Assembly: GCA_022822185.1 (NCBI GenBank) | Contig: JAJECE010000001.1 | Span: forward strand, 22,796-86,795 | Direction: 5' to 3' | Source: Rhodothermales bacterium | GTDB taxonomy: Bacteria > Bacteroidota > Rhodothermia > Rhodothermales > Bin80 | DNA: 64,000 nucleotides | In this document: piece by piece, positions 25,566 through 34,453 of the stretch | How positions within the stretch are numbered: position 1 is the first letter of the stretch | Layout of the letters: every line of letters starts with the position of its first letter | The notes under the pieces: model-generated | The model's database searches: none | What the model was told of the DNA's origin: nothing | What the model saw: the letters and a program-made list of their open reading frames with translations, nothing else | Translations under genes and position numbers: made by a program

Positions 25566-27013
25566 TTACCAACGATCAACAGTATAAGATCACCCGCAAG
25601 AAGGCGGATCAATTTCGTGAGGCGATTGAGAAACTTGTATCTAATCAGGCGAATCGTAAGGATATTTCACCTCGCCTGATTCAAGCAGAGCGTGAGGGGA
25701 TGGAAAGTCAGCTGGCAGACCTTACAGCCGAACTGGATGAATATGATCGACTGAAGTCCCCAAGTTCTTCAAGACTCAGCGTCAATTCGTTTGACGAACT
25801 AGGTGAGGGACTGATCAAAGCACGAATTGCCAGTGGTCTGACCCAGCAGGATCTGGCTCTCCGAATGGGTTTGAAACAGCAGCAGATCCAGCGTTACGAA
25901 GCGACGCGTTATGCATCTGCTAGTTACAGTCGCCTGCGTGAAGTAGCAGATGCCCTTGAATTGCACATAAGGAATGACATTTTTTTGCATGTGCAGCCTG
26001 GAAATTTTCAAGCTCTCCTCAAGAAGCTTCGCAATGCCGGTCTGGAGAAAAAATTTGTATTAGATCGTTTGCTGACCTCGGGGGATAAATCCCTTGCTAT
26101 GGGTGAAATTGAGACACAGGACGAAAACACTGCACTTGCTGCCAGAACTGCCGTGGTACTGAACCGTATCTTCGGTTGGAACACTGACGGTTTATTCGGT
26201 TCAGACAGACTTGAACCACCGAAGTTCGCCACAGACGAAGCGAGATTTAAAATGCCTCCAAGGCGCAGGCAGGATGCCATTGATCTGTATGCAGCGTACG
26301 CCAATTATCTTGCCGTACTCGTGCTGAAAGGATCAGAGTCTCTTCCCAGAGATACGGTACCTACCAACCCCGGTGTTTTTCGAAAATACGTACTCGAAAG
26401 ATATGGCAGTATTAGTCTCCAAAATCTTTTGCACACCGCCTGGGATTTTGGTGTAGCCACCTTACCGCTGTGCGACTCCGGTAAATTTCATGGGGCGTGC
26501 TGGAGATATGAACATCGTAATGTCATTGTATTGAAGCGGAATTCAGCCTACGAATCAAGATGGCAGTTTGATCTGCTACATGAGTTATATCACGCAGGTC
26601 AAATGCCGGATAACGATACGCTTGAGGTAATTGAGTTGGATAAAACAATGCCGGAGTACAGGGATTCTCCAGAAGAATTAGCCGCCAACAAATTCGCTGC
26701 CGATGTAGTTCTCAATGGCAAAGCTGATATTCTATTACAAGAGTGTGTCAGCACGGCGAAAGGGGAAGCTAGAAAAATGAAGCGTGCCGTTCAGACAGTC
26801 GCGGCCCGGAATGAAGTAGATGCTGGATTTCTCGCCAACTACGTTGCATTCCGTCTCTCAACCCAGGGGGAGAATTGGTGGGGAATGGCCGCTAATCTTC
26901 AAACTTCTGACAATGATCCATGGCGGACTGCACGTGATATATTCATTCAGCGTTTTCCCTACGAGATTGACAATAAACTTGACCGGCAGTTACTTGACCG
27001 AGCATTGCACTAG
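25562..27013 (+). CDS. XRE helix-turn-helix protein fused to an ImmA/IrrE-type metallopeptidase
   Basis: 483 residues. An N-terminal charged helical part is followed by an XRE helix-turn-helix (about 80-135; SGLTQQDLALRMGLKQQQIQRYE) and, much later, the zinc-protease motif HELYH (about 340-344) with a downstream Glu-rich ELAANKFAADVVL helix that supplies the third ligand in ImmA/IrrE enzymes. Such proteins bind operator DNA and can cleave a repressor or antitoxin in response to a signal. It overlaps the DUF6932-like gene by 4 nt. The inverted repeats upstream of that gene are plausible binding sites. It ends 27 bp from the convergent AIPR gene. Confidence 0.85.
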   Translation: MITNDQQYKITRKKADQFREAIEKLVSNQANRKDISPRLIQAEREGMESQLADLTAELDEYDRLKSPSSSRLSVNSFDELGEGLIKARIASGLTQQDLALRMGLKQQQIQRYEATRYASASYSRLREVADALELHIRNDIFLHVQPGNFQALLKKLRNAGLEKKFVLDRLLTSGDKSLAMGEIETQDENTALAARTAVVLNRIFGWNTDGLFGSDRLEPPKFATDEARFKMPPRRRQDAIDLYAAYANYLAVLVLKGSESLPRDTVPTNPGVFRKYVLERYGSISLQNLLHTAWDFGVATLPLCDSGKFHGACWRYEHRNVIVLKRNSAYESRWQFDLLHELYHAGQMPDNDTLEVIELDKTMPEYRDSPEELAANKFAADVVLNGKADILLQECVSTAKGEARKMKRAVQTVAARNEVDAGFLANYVAFRLSTQGENWWGMAANLQTSDNDPWRTARDIFIQRFPYEIDNKLDRQLLDRALH

Positions 27014-27040
27014 TGTCTACCGTCAGCAGCGATTTTCGTG

Positions 27041-28894
27041 TTATTTGACAAGGCTCTCCCCGCTGGAGCTGCGAGTCACTTCTTCGGTTGGCACGAAATA
27101 GCGCCAGAAATCCCGTGTCAGTTCTCGGTTCATTTCAGGCATATCTCGTCTGAGGTGCGTCCAGAATTCCTTCTTTTTCGCCCATTCCGAGCAGTTGTCA
27201 ATCGGTCTGTCGTCAAGGTATAAAACATCTCTGACGAAGGTTGCAATCAGGGCAAGCTGGTCTCGGAAGGAATCGTCAATTCCCTGATCTTTCCAGATTT
27301 TCTGGTGGTCCAACATCCTGTCCCTGTTTTTTCCGAGCACATTGGCGGTTGCGATTGTATATGCTACAATATTGGCTCGATACCCGCTCCGCTTCCGATA
27401 CCAGTACTGCCGTGAGATGAGTCGCTCGGTTTCTTTGAAAACGATGGCACGGGCGACCACCCTTTGATAATAGGTCTCGTCAAACTGCTCTGAGGACTCC
27501 TCCCATGCCTTGCTGATCCTCTCCATATACTGGATAAAATTCTTCTGTGCCCCTAAGTTCACCCAAAACGGCTCTTCATCCCAGACATTCTCGAATTTAG
27601 CAAGATCAGTCTTGGTGAATCTTTTAGGGTATTCCGTCTTGAATCGCTTCTTTTCTCCCGGGGTCATTCGGGATTGAGCATCCGCATATTGCCCCCGGGA
27701 GCGTTCATAGAACCACTTTGTCTCCTTAAACTGACCTTCAATGGCGGGAACCCATATACGGCGGGAGAATTGTTCCATCTGAACATGGAATGGATGATTT
27801 GACCGGAGGTCCGGAATGCTCACTCTATTCTGGGTGTTTGCATATTTGGCAATGTTGTGCACGATCTCCATGCTGCGGTTGTCGCTTATCTCAGAGAGTT
27901 TCATCTGGACGAAAACCTTGGACAGATCCGGCGGATTTTTGGCCTGAGATATGTGGTACAGCGAGGCGGTCGTCTGCCCGCCATTCACAATCTGGAGATC
28001 CCGGATATGAATAATCCTGCTCCGGTCCTCATTGAGTTTAATATCCCGTGCAGTGGCGGTTATACCGTTGTTGTAGGCAAAAAAATTATGGGGTTCTTCG
28101 ATCAGAGTATCACGAATGCCTTTATTTACATTTCCGCGTGCCTGCAGGAAGCATCGAACATTCTGCTCCAGCAGGCGTGCGCCGAACTCTTCATACAGAC
28201 CCGCCAGAATTTTCCCGGAAATCACCACGAGGTAGGTGCGGAAAACATTGGTCCCCACATGTGCCCTGAGACATGGTAACCCTTGCTGAAACATGGCCTT
28301 GAAATCCACATCAAGCGGTTCCTGACCTCCGCGTGAACAGTACTGCCGGTGCAGCCGTGAGATATCCCAGATGGAGTAGACTGCTTTAACACCGCTTAAA
28401 TCGTGCGTATCAAGCACCTTTTTGTGTGTGCTCAGTTTCCGCTCAGAGGATAAGATGAAGTTGACGCGTCGGATCCGGTCTTTCCGGTCATAGATTCCGC
28501 GGGCTAACCGATACTCAGTTGCTGTTTCATCAAGATCCAGATGGAGATGGTTATTTCTGGCAGTCAGAAAAAATCGGCGGCATTTCCCAAACACACTTTC
28601 ATAGTCTTTCTTGTTCAGTGATTCAAGTGCAATTCTGTTTTCAAAATCGGCAATATGCAGATCCAGTGTGGTGCCATCTTCATTGAAATAGAATCCATCC
28701 ACCTTGATGCCGCCTTTTTTGCCGCTGTCCCGGTCGTAATAACAGGGTTCAAATCCATTAATCGCACCGGTCTCTTTCAGTTCTTCTGAGACTGTTTCAA
28801 GAAAAGTGCTGCGTTGAAAGTTGTTCCGGGTTTCTGCATCAATCTGCAATTGCCTGCGGAACTCGTTAAAATACTCCTCAAGTGTCAGTTGCAT
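27041..28894 (-). CDS. AIPR family protein
   Basis: 617 residues from ATG 28894. The family hallmark IVNGGQTTASLYHI is present near residue 300, preceded by FFAYNNGITATA, both typical of AIPR (abortive infection phage resistance) proteins. The N-terminal 200 residues may carry a nuclease-like domain, but I cannot assign catalytic residues with confidence. It is the last gene of the six-gene C5 methyltransferase/Vsr/MutL-like/Z1 operon, overlapping the PD-(D/E)XK gene by 10 nt. AIPR genes recur at the end of such clusters, so it is probably an effector. An in-frame TTG at 28909 would add five residues. Confidence 0.88.
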   Translation of the reverse strand: MQLTLEEYFNEFRRQLQIDAETRNNFQRSTFLETVSEELKETGAINGFEPCYYDRDSGKKGGIKVDGFYFNEDGTTLDLHIADFENRIALESLNKKDYESVFGKCRRFFLTARNNHLHLDLDETATEYRLARGIYDRKDRIRRVNFILSSERKLSTHKKVLDTHDLSGVKAVYSIWDISRLHRQYCSRGGQEPLDVDFKAMFQQGLPCLRAHVGTNVFRTYLVVISGKILAGLYEEFGARLLEQNVRCFLQARGNVNKGIRDTLIEEPHNFFAYNNGITATARDIKLNEDRSRIIHIRDLQIVNGGQTTASLYHISQAKNPPDLSKVFVQMKLSEISDNRSMEIVHNIAKYANTQNRVSIPDLRSNHPFHVQMEQFSRRIWVPAIEGQFKETKWFYERSRGQYADAQSRMTPGEKKRFKTEYPKRFTKTDLAKFENVWDEEPFWVNLGAQKNFIQYMERISKAWEESSEQFDETYYQRVVARAIVFKETERLISRQYWYRKRSGYRANIVAYTIATANVLGKNRDRMLDHQKIWKDQGIDDSFRDQLALIATFVRDVLYLDDRPIDNCSEWAKKKEFWTHLRRDMPEMNRELTRDFWRYFVPTEEVTRSSSGESLVK

Positions 28895-29889
28895 CGGTTC
28901 ACGTTCCAAATTGTTTCAAGTGGGCAGATGAAAGGTTCTAGAGACTCAATCTGCAGCTGGTATTTCACATTCTGAATTCCATCGGGTATTTGAGACCGGA
29001 TAATCCGGGGGAACTCATCGGTGATTTCGTATACGCGTATTTCAGCAATCTGCATGGATGGATTGTCATAGTAGGGGAGTTCCACATACCCGGCTTCGGC
29101 AAGTTTGGTCTGATACTCATCACGTACGGAGCTTCCAGTCAGATCACTTTCAATCCTCGTGACCATTTCGTTGAGTGAGATGGCCGAGGAGAGTTCAGAA
29201 CTTTCAATGATACGATTTGCCGTGAGATACAGTTTTTCCGCCGGGCTCTCCAACTGGTTTTCGGAGGCGATGTTGAAAAGATTAGGCCCCTGATTCGAAA
29301 TGGTTTTGATTTCTGCGGCCGTGTTTCCAAACACGAAGTCCTGATTTCCCCCCTTCGGTCCAATCCAGGCACTGAGTGCTTCATCGTGATTCAGGAGATG
29401 CGTGTAGAGCAGTTTGAGAAAATGCAGTTCTGCAAAAAGGCCGCGGACTTCCCAGGGAGACAGCAGGCGCGGTCTTTTTCCTGCAAGGAACCGCTGCCAG
29501 CGTTTTAACTGATTCAGCGCAATGGTCAGAGCAGTTCTCGAATTTGAAACATCACGGAGATTCCGCGTCAGTGGTTTGCAGAGTGCATAGAAAAGATCAA
29601 GATTGGAATGACTGGTTAGAGTGAGCACCAGCGTCTGCTCCTGTTTTCTTGAACGCTGACGCAGATCAACATCAATACCTTGAATGTTCAGATTTGCGTT
29701 CAGGAATGCTTTCTGATGATCTCCTTCAAGTTCCGTAATGAGAAGGCAGTTCCCGTGCACATCTTTGCCCCAGAAAGTGGGGATCAGCGCATTGGAATAT
29801 ACGCGCCGAACATTGTAGTCTGCATCGGGCTGCCTGATGTCATCCCAGGGGGTGGTGTGCGGTTGAGATTCAGGATAGTCGGTTGTCAT
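28885..29889 (-). CDS. PD-(D/E)XK motif protein (DUF4420)
   Basis: A 334-residue protein with a PD-(D/E)XK nuclease core: a Glu in GLFAELHFLKLL, then Asp in GNQDFVF and Glu-x-Lys in AAEIKT, correctly spaced. This is the DUF4420 family, found in clusters with Z1 ATPases and MutL-like proteins. It is likely the DNA-cutting subunit, or one of two with Vsr. ATG 29889, 16 nt after the Z1 gene stop, was chosen; a frame extending upstream to 29997 would overlap that gene by 92 nt and is unlikely. It overlaps the AIPR start by 10 nt. Confidence 0.88.
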   Translation of the reverse strand: MTTDYPESQPHTTPWDDIRQPDADYNVRRVYSNALIPTFWGKDVHGNCLLITELEGDHQKAFLNANLNIQGIDVDLRQRSRKQEQTLVLTLTSHSNLDLFYALCKPLTRNLRDVSNSRTALTIALNQLKRWQRFLAGKRPRLLSPWEVRGLFAELHFLKLLYTHLLNHDEALSAWIGPKGGNQDFVFGNTAAEIKTISNQGPNLFNIASENQLESPAEKLYLTANRIIESSELSSAISLNEMVTRIESDLTGSSVRDEYQTKLAEAGYVELPYYDNPSMQIAEIRVYEITDEFPRIIRSQIPDGIQNVKYQLQIESLEPFICPLETIWNVNRCN

Positions 29890-29905
29890 AATAGGCGGTA
29901 TGATT

Positions 29906-32557
29906 TTAATCTTCCTCTGCATCCCAGTCGGGATCCGCTTCGCCGTGAATAGCAAATAACTCCTGCTGGATATACACCGGGTTTGCCACGACATCAACCT
30001 CTGTGGTATAATTGTCCGGCGGGAAACTCATACTGATCGTCGGGATTCGGACGTTTTCGAGTGCAGATCCGGTCTCGCCGGTCATCACATGGATCATAAG
30101 CAGGGGACGTTTCCGTACTCTTCGATAGTGCCAGCCGCTCAAATTTTCCGGCTTATCACCTGTCTTTGTCTCCCTTTGCGCCTCATGAACCTGCTGCTTT
30201 GACAAGCCGAGTCCCTCATCGCCTCGACTGGTTACCCGATTGTTACGGAGGCACCATCGGTCATTTTTGATTTCGTTTCCGGAAGCTCGCTGCTGGGCTC
30301 CCAGATGCAGCCGTTTCGTCTTATCCTCCCGGCTCTCAATAGAAACCAGAACCACATCACACGTGTGGTACAGATCGGATTTAGCCCTCAGATATTCAAT
30401 GATCCCCTCTTTTTTGTATTCAAGGGCCGTGTGTGTGGTGAATTGCACCAAAAACTTCTCCACCCGTTCCACAGGCACACGGCGCACAATCCATCCCTTG
30501 CTGGTTTCTTTTCCCGGCCGCTTTGCACGCTGAAGCGTTTCCGTTTCCCAGGTATCAGTTATAAGTTTTTCATTTCTGGAATTTATGGAGGGATCCAGGG
30601 GCAGGATTGCAAATTCTCTGTGCTGCCCTCCGTAATTATGCCGCAGGTTGATTTTTTCCCCGCGTTGCATTTTTCCTGGTGATGTGACAAGAAGCTGATC
30701 AGGATGTGACCTTACGTACAGTCCGAAATCCGTGGGAGTTTTATCAAGCAGTCTCATTTCCCGAATCTGGGCAACCAGTTCGGATGAGGCATTGGTGATG
30801 TATGAATACCACGAAATTGCATCTCTGGACAGGTGAATCCGGCAAAGATCCTCGTAGCCGATGCGGTAGCCAAACCATCGCCCCATCTGCATAAGCGTAT
30901 CGTACATGCGTGTACTTCGATAGATATAGCTTACGCACAATCCCTGCAAAGTCAGCCCGCGCGAAAGGCTGAGCCCTCCAATGGCAATTGCAGTCAGCCC
31001 CCTGCCATCGGATTCGTATTTCCTGTAGTCCAGCTTTTGGTCAGATTTACTGTTGATCAAAAACAGATGAGTGCTGATGATTGCGTCGTGAAGTCCGGTT
31101 TTGATTTTCTTCCAGGAGATGTCACAGTGAGGGTAGGTCTCTTCGTATACTTCTTTTAAGGTTTTCATGTAGGCATTGCGGGAGGCAATCAGATCCGGCA
31201 TTGCATAATTCGCCAAGATTGCAGACTTGAGCTTTTGCAGGTAGAGACTGACCAGATCACGAACGATTTTCTGAACGTTCACGAATCGTGACACATTGAT
31301 CATCATCGAACAGTGGTGTGCTTCATGTCCCCGCAGATCCCGAATGGTTCTTGCAATGATGAATTCACTGACAGCCTTGCATAAACTGGTTGGCAGTTCA
31401 AATATTTCGTGATCTTTTTTATGGGCCAGAGGCAGTATATCCTCGCAGTCAGTGATAGGGACGGTGAACCCGTTGTAAGAATCTTCCTTAGAGAATACCC
31501 TGTCCGGTCCGAAGTAACTGCTTGGCGGGTCAAGGCAGTAGATGAAGTCACGCGGGAATAAATCATCCTTGTCCTCCGGTGTGATGAAGATGTTGGCGAA
31601 TGGCGTGGCAGTGTATCCTACGAAGCTGGATTTTGCAAAAAGCTTCAGAATTTTCCGGATCAGCTGATTGGTTCTGGTAGGGTCATGGTCGGGGTTATTT
31701 GTATTAATTGAGGCATGGTCAGCCTCATCGTCAATCAGCAGCATCGGGGCCGATTCAATTTGATCTGCTCCGTGAGCATTCATGTCCTTTAACCACCCGT
31801 AAAGGGAACGCAGAACGCTCACGTTTTTCTTGATGACCAGAATAATCGGTGTACTGAAGTCGGTCAGTTTATATATACTTTGTCGGGCGATCTGCTTATT
31901 GAAATCATCACTGATGGTTGTGAGTGTCATCGGGTGAGGAAAATTCGGGATGATCTGTCCTACACCAATCGGGTTTTTTGTTTCCGAATGCCGACCCACA
32001 AATCCTTCTTCAATGCGCCTCTGGGTCTGGCTTCGGAGGGCATTCTGGATCCCCGCGATGACGATGATGAATTTGTATCCTGCGTCTGCGGCCCGTGCTA
32101 TCAGGGCGAGGTAGTTGGCTGTTTTCCCGGATTGCACACTGCCGATAACGAGACCGCGTCTGTCCCAGGTTCCATCAGAAGCTGGATCCTTCAACAGCCC
32201 AAGTATTATTTTGCTTACATCACGAAGTGACTGCTGCATCCTGTCGGACCATCCGTAGGATGCCAGATAACGGAAGTACCCACTTGTATAGATCCAGTTG
32301 CTGTCGGTCAGTCTGTCAGCCCAGTCAGTATTATGTTGAGAATCCGGCTGAATCAGGGAGACTCCGGATTCCATTGTAGTGGTGATTGAAATCTCAGCTC
32401 TCTTAATCAGAGGATCCAGATTTCCGTCAAAATCCATCACTTCGGCAAGTTGGTCTGCTTTTTGCCTGACTTCACTGGTTGACAGGCCCGACAAGTGCTG
32501 CATGGAGAGAATCAGCGAGTTCACGATATAATTTTCGATTTCCAGCCGGTTTGCCAT
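29906..32557 (-). CDS. Z1-domain ATPase/helicase
   Basis: 883 residues. The P-loop GSVQSGKTANY (near residue 140) and the following ALIARAADAGYKFIIVIAG segment are characteristic of Z1 domain proteins, a helicase-like superfamily found with MutL-like ATPases. LLIDDEADHAS is Walker B, and VGYTATPFANIF resembles motif III. The C-terminal lobe includes GGLSLSRGLTLQGL and MGRWFGYRIGYEDLCRI. It probably supplies DNA translocation or unwinding for the system. The ATG at 32557 overlaps the stop of the MutL-like gene (TAATG), so the junction is translationally coupled; a GTG at 32569 is an alternative. Confidence 0.93.
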   Translation of the reverse strand: MANRLEIENYIVNSLILSMQHLSGLSTSEVRQKADQLAEVMDFDGNLDPLIKRAEISITTTMESGVSLIQPDSQHNTDWADRLTDSNWIYTSGYFRYLASYGWSDRMQQSLRDVSKIILGLLKDPASDGTWDRRGLVIGSVQSGKTANYLALIARAADAGYKFIIVIAGIQNALRSQTQRRIEEGFVGRHSETKNPIGVGQIIPNFPHPMTLTTISDDFNKQIARQSIYKLTDFSTPIILVIKKNVSVLRSLYGWLKDMNAHGADQIESAPMLLIDDEADHASINTNNPDHDPTRTNQLIRKILKLFAKSSFVGYTATPFANIFITPEDKDDLFPRDFIYCLDPPSSYFGPDRVFSKEDSYNGFTVPITDCEDILPLAHKKDHEIFELPTSLCKAVSEFIIARTIRDLRGHEAHHCSMMINVSRFVNVQKIVRDLVSLYLQKLKSAILANYAMPDLIASRNAYMKTLKEVYEETYPHCDISWKKIKTGLHDAIISTHLFLINSKSDQKLDYRKYESDGRGLTAIAIGGLSLSRGLTLQGLCVSYIYRSTRMYDTLMQMGRWFGYRIGYEDLCRIHLSRDAISWYSYITNASSELVAQIREMRLLDKTPTDFGLYVRSHPDQLLVTSPGKMQRGEKINLRHNYGGQHREFAILPLDPSINSRNEKLITDTWETETLQRAKRPGKETSKGWIVRRVPVERVEKFLVQFTTHTALEYKKEGIIEYLRAKSDLYHTCDVVLVSIESREDKTKRLHLGAQQRASGNEIKNDRWCLRNNRVTSRGDEGLGLSKQQVHEAQRETKTGDKPENLSGWHYRRVRKRPLLMIHVMTGETGSALENVRIPTISMSFPPDNYTTEVDVVANPVYIQQELFAIHGEADPDWDAEED

Positions 32558-34035
32558 TACGATTGCCACTGTTCGATGTAAGCGTCAACAATATCCCGGT
32601 GTTGATCAAAGAGGTGGGTCGCCTCCACTAATTCACGAAATGCGCCCATATCGTACTGCAAGTCTTCCGGAAGGCTGTTATGGAGCTGTTCAAGGCGCTT
32701 GGTGATGGACTCATTTATCTGATTTGAAGAGTATAGTTTCTGCGGATTGTCATTCCAGTCCATGCAGATGCTGTCCACCGGAAGATCATCCCCGACCGAG
32801 TTAATAAGCAAGTTCAATTTAGACTGACCGATCTGGTCAAGTTTCTTTGCCAAATTTTGAATCAGCGGGTGCCTGCTGTTCAGTATATATCGGATGCCTG
32901 TGTGATTTGCAATCCGTTCCCATAAGGAATAAGGATCATCCGGGATAAGCCGCTGTCCGCGTTCCCGGTAGACCCTCTTGCTGGGTGTGATAATCCTGTC
33001 CAGAATCTGACGCAGGCGGGTGCGGACGGCCGGAGGAGGCTGGACGCGTGATTTTTTGATGTCAATTGTCCACCAGTCATCAAGTGAACTCGGGAAATCA
33101 ATCTGGACCCGTGCCAGTTGTGCGGCTTTCTGTTTAGCAATCAGACGGAACCAGCCTCCCCATGCAACCAGACGGCAGTTCCTGTATACGTAGACTCCCT
33201 GATTCTCAAAAAAACTGCTTTGGTCTTTGTATAGATTAAATTTCTGTGCAGAAAGCTTGCTGTGGTGCGGCAGGATATATCCCTGAAGCAGAATTTCCTG
33301 AGACTTGATGCGGATGCGTTCGGGCGGTTGGTGCTGAGTCGCCGAATGATCCCGGCAAAACGGATCAAAGGGATCGACTCCGTGGCCGTTTACACAGATG
33401 TGTAATGGACTGGACCATGGGACACTTCCCTCCATGAACCGGTGAAATACCAGCGCAATATGCTGTTGCACCTCAACCAGCTGTTTGTTGACCAACTCCT
33501 GCCGCTCCGGCCCTTCACAGTCCCCGAAAAGCCGATCCAGATTACGCCAGAGCACCATGGTTCCGCGCTCTGGCAGTAATTCAAAACAGGGAAGTCTGTG
33601 GATTTCCGCCTCACTCAGAAGAGAGATGATCCAGTCGTCCCGGTTGTCCACAACATCAAGATCCCATTCGGCTGCATTAAGCTCTTCTCCCCTTCGACTC
33701 ACAACGGTAAGGCGTTTACACTGGGAGAAGGAGGCCGTTTTCAGTCCCAGTCCGAACTTTCCGAGATCGTGAGGCGTTCGCTTCCGGTTTCGACCGGTCC
33801 CGCCGTGCTTCATGGCATGGATGAGTTCATCTGCTCCCATTCCATGGCCGTCATCAATAATGGCCATAACGGGCTCCTCCGTATCGGTGATGCAGTAAAT
33901 GTCTATTTTCCCTGCATTGGCTGAAATGCTGTTATCAATCAGGTCTGCGACAGCAGTCTCCAGTGAATATCCAATATCACGCATTGAAGCGGACAGAGAT
34001 GCTGCACTTGGCGGGAGGCGCATTTCATGCGGCAT
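32557..34035 (-). CDS. MutL/MORC-like GHKL ATPase
   Basis: About 492 residues. The GHKL ATPase is at the N-terminus: N box ADLIDNSISA (near residue 33), DDGHGMG and the lid GKFGLGLKTASFS. This is the MutL/MORC-like form described in restriction-modification clusters. The C-terminal half is unassigned but should mediate dimerisation. ATP binding would clamp the dimer on DNA and license the nuclease partners. The gene overlaps Vsr by 11 nt (with start ATG 34035; ATG 34023, just after the Vsr stop, is equally possible) and shares one base with the Z1 gene. Confidence 0.92.
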   Translation of the reverse strand: MPHEMRLPPSAASLSASMRDIGYSLETAVADLIDNSISANAGKIDIYCITDTEEPVMAIIDDGHGMGADELIHAMKHGGTGRNRKRTPHDLGKFGLGLKTASFSQCKRLTVVSRRGEELNAAEWDLDVVDNRDDWIISLLSEAEIHRLPCFELLPERGTMVLWRNLDRLFGDCEGPERQELVNKQLVEVQQHIALVFHRFMEGSVPWSSPLHICVNGHGVDPFDPFCRDHSATQHQPPERIRIKSQEILLQGYILPHHSKLSAQKFNLYKDQSSFFENQGVYVYRNCRLVAWGGWFRLIAKQKAAQLARVQIDFPSSLDDWWTIDIKKSRVQPPPAVRTRLRQILDRIITPSKRVYRERGQRLIPDDPYSLWERIANHTGIRYILNSRHPLIQNLAKKLDQIGQSKLNLLINSVGDDLPVDSICMDWNDNPQKLYSSNQINESITKRLEQLHNSLPEDLQYDMGAFRELVEATHLFDQHRDIVDAYIEQWQS

Positions 34036-34453
34036 ATTCAACCTCCCCGAGATGGCGTGCTATTTGCTGTGCTGCCTGACTCGCATCTGAGTTGATTTCG
34101 CATTCCCAGACGATGAGGACCTGCCAGCCCAGATTATTGAGTGCTTTCACATTCTGTTGATCCCGGTCAAGTGTTCTGCGAAATTTTTCAAGCCAAAAAG
34201 ACTGATTGGATTTCGGGGTGGATGTGTGTTTACATCCATCGTGACGATGCCAGAAGCAGCCGTGTACGAAGACAGCGGTGCGATACTTCGCAAGCACGAT
34301 ATCCGGTTTGCCAGGCAGTTTCGTGTCATGAATACGAAACCGAAATCCCAGCCGGTGAAGGCATGAGCGGAGTTTGAGTTCGGGAGTGGTGTTCTGTCCT
34401 TTGATTCTGGACATATTCCAGCTGCGCCGTTCTTTTGAGAGATGATCTGCCAT
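34025..34453 (-). CDS. vsr: Very-short-patch-repair (Vsr) endonuclease
   Basis: A 142-residue Vsr-family nuclease. It has the conserved start RSWNMSRIKGQNTTPE, KPDIVLAKYRTAVFVHGCFWHRHDGC with the catalytic Asp and the zinc-ligand His/Cys, and the end VLIVWECEI. Classical Vsr nicks beside T:G mismatches made by deamination of 5-methylcytosine. It is coupled to the C5 methyltransferase (stop and start share the A of TAATG) and to the MutL-like ATPase, the same logic as Vsr-MutL stimulation in E. coli. In these clusters it may instead serve as the restriction nuclease; the sequence cannot tell which. Confidence 0.95.
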   Translation of the reverse strand: MADHLSKERRSWNMSRIKGQNTTPELKLRSCLHRLGFRFRIHDTKLPGKPDIVLAKYRTAVFVHGCFWHRHDGCKHTSTPKSNQSFWLEKFRRTLDRDQQNVKALNNLGWQVLIVWECEINSDASQAAQQIARHLGEVEYAA

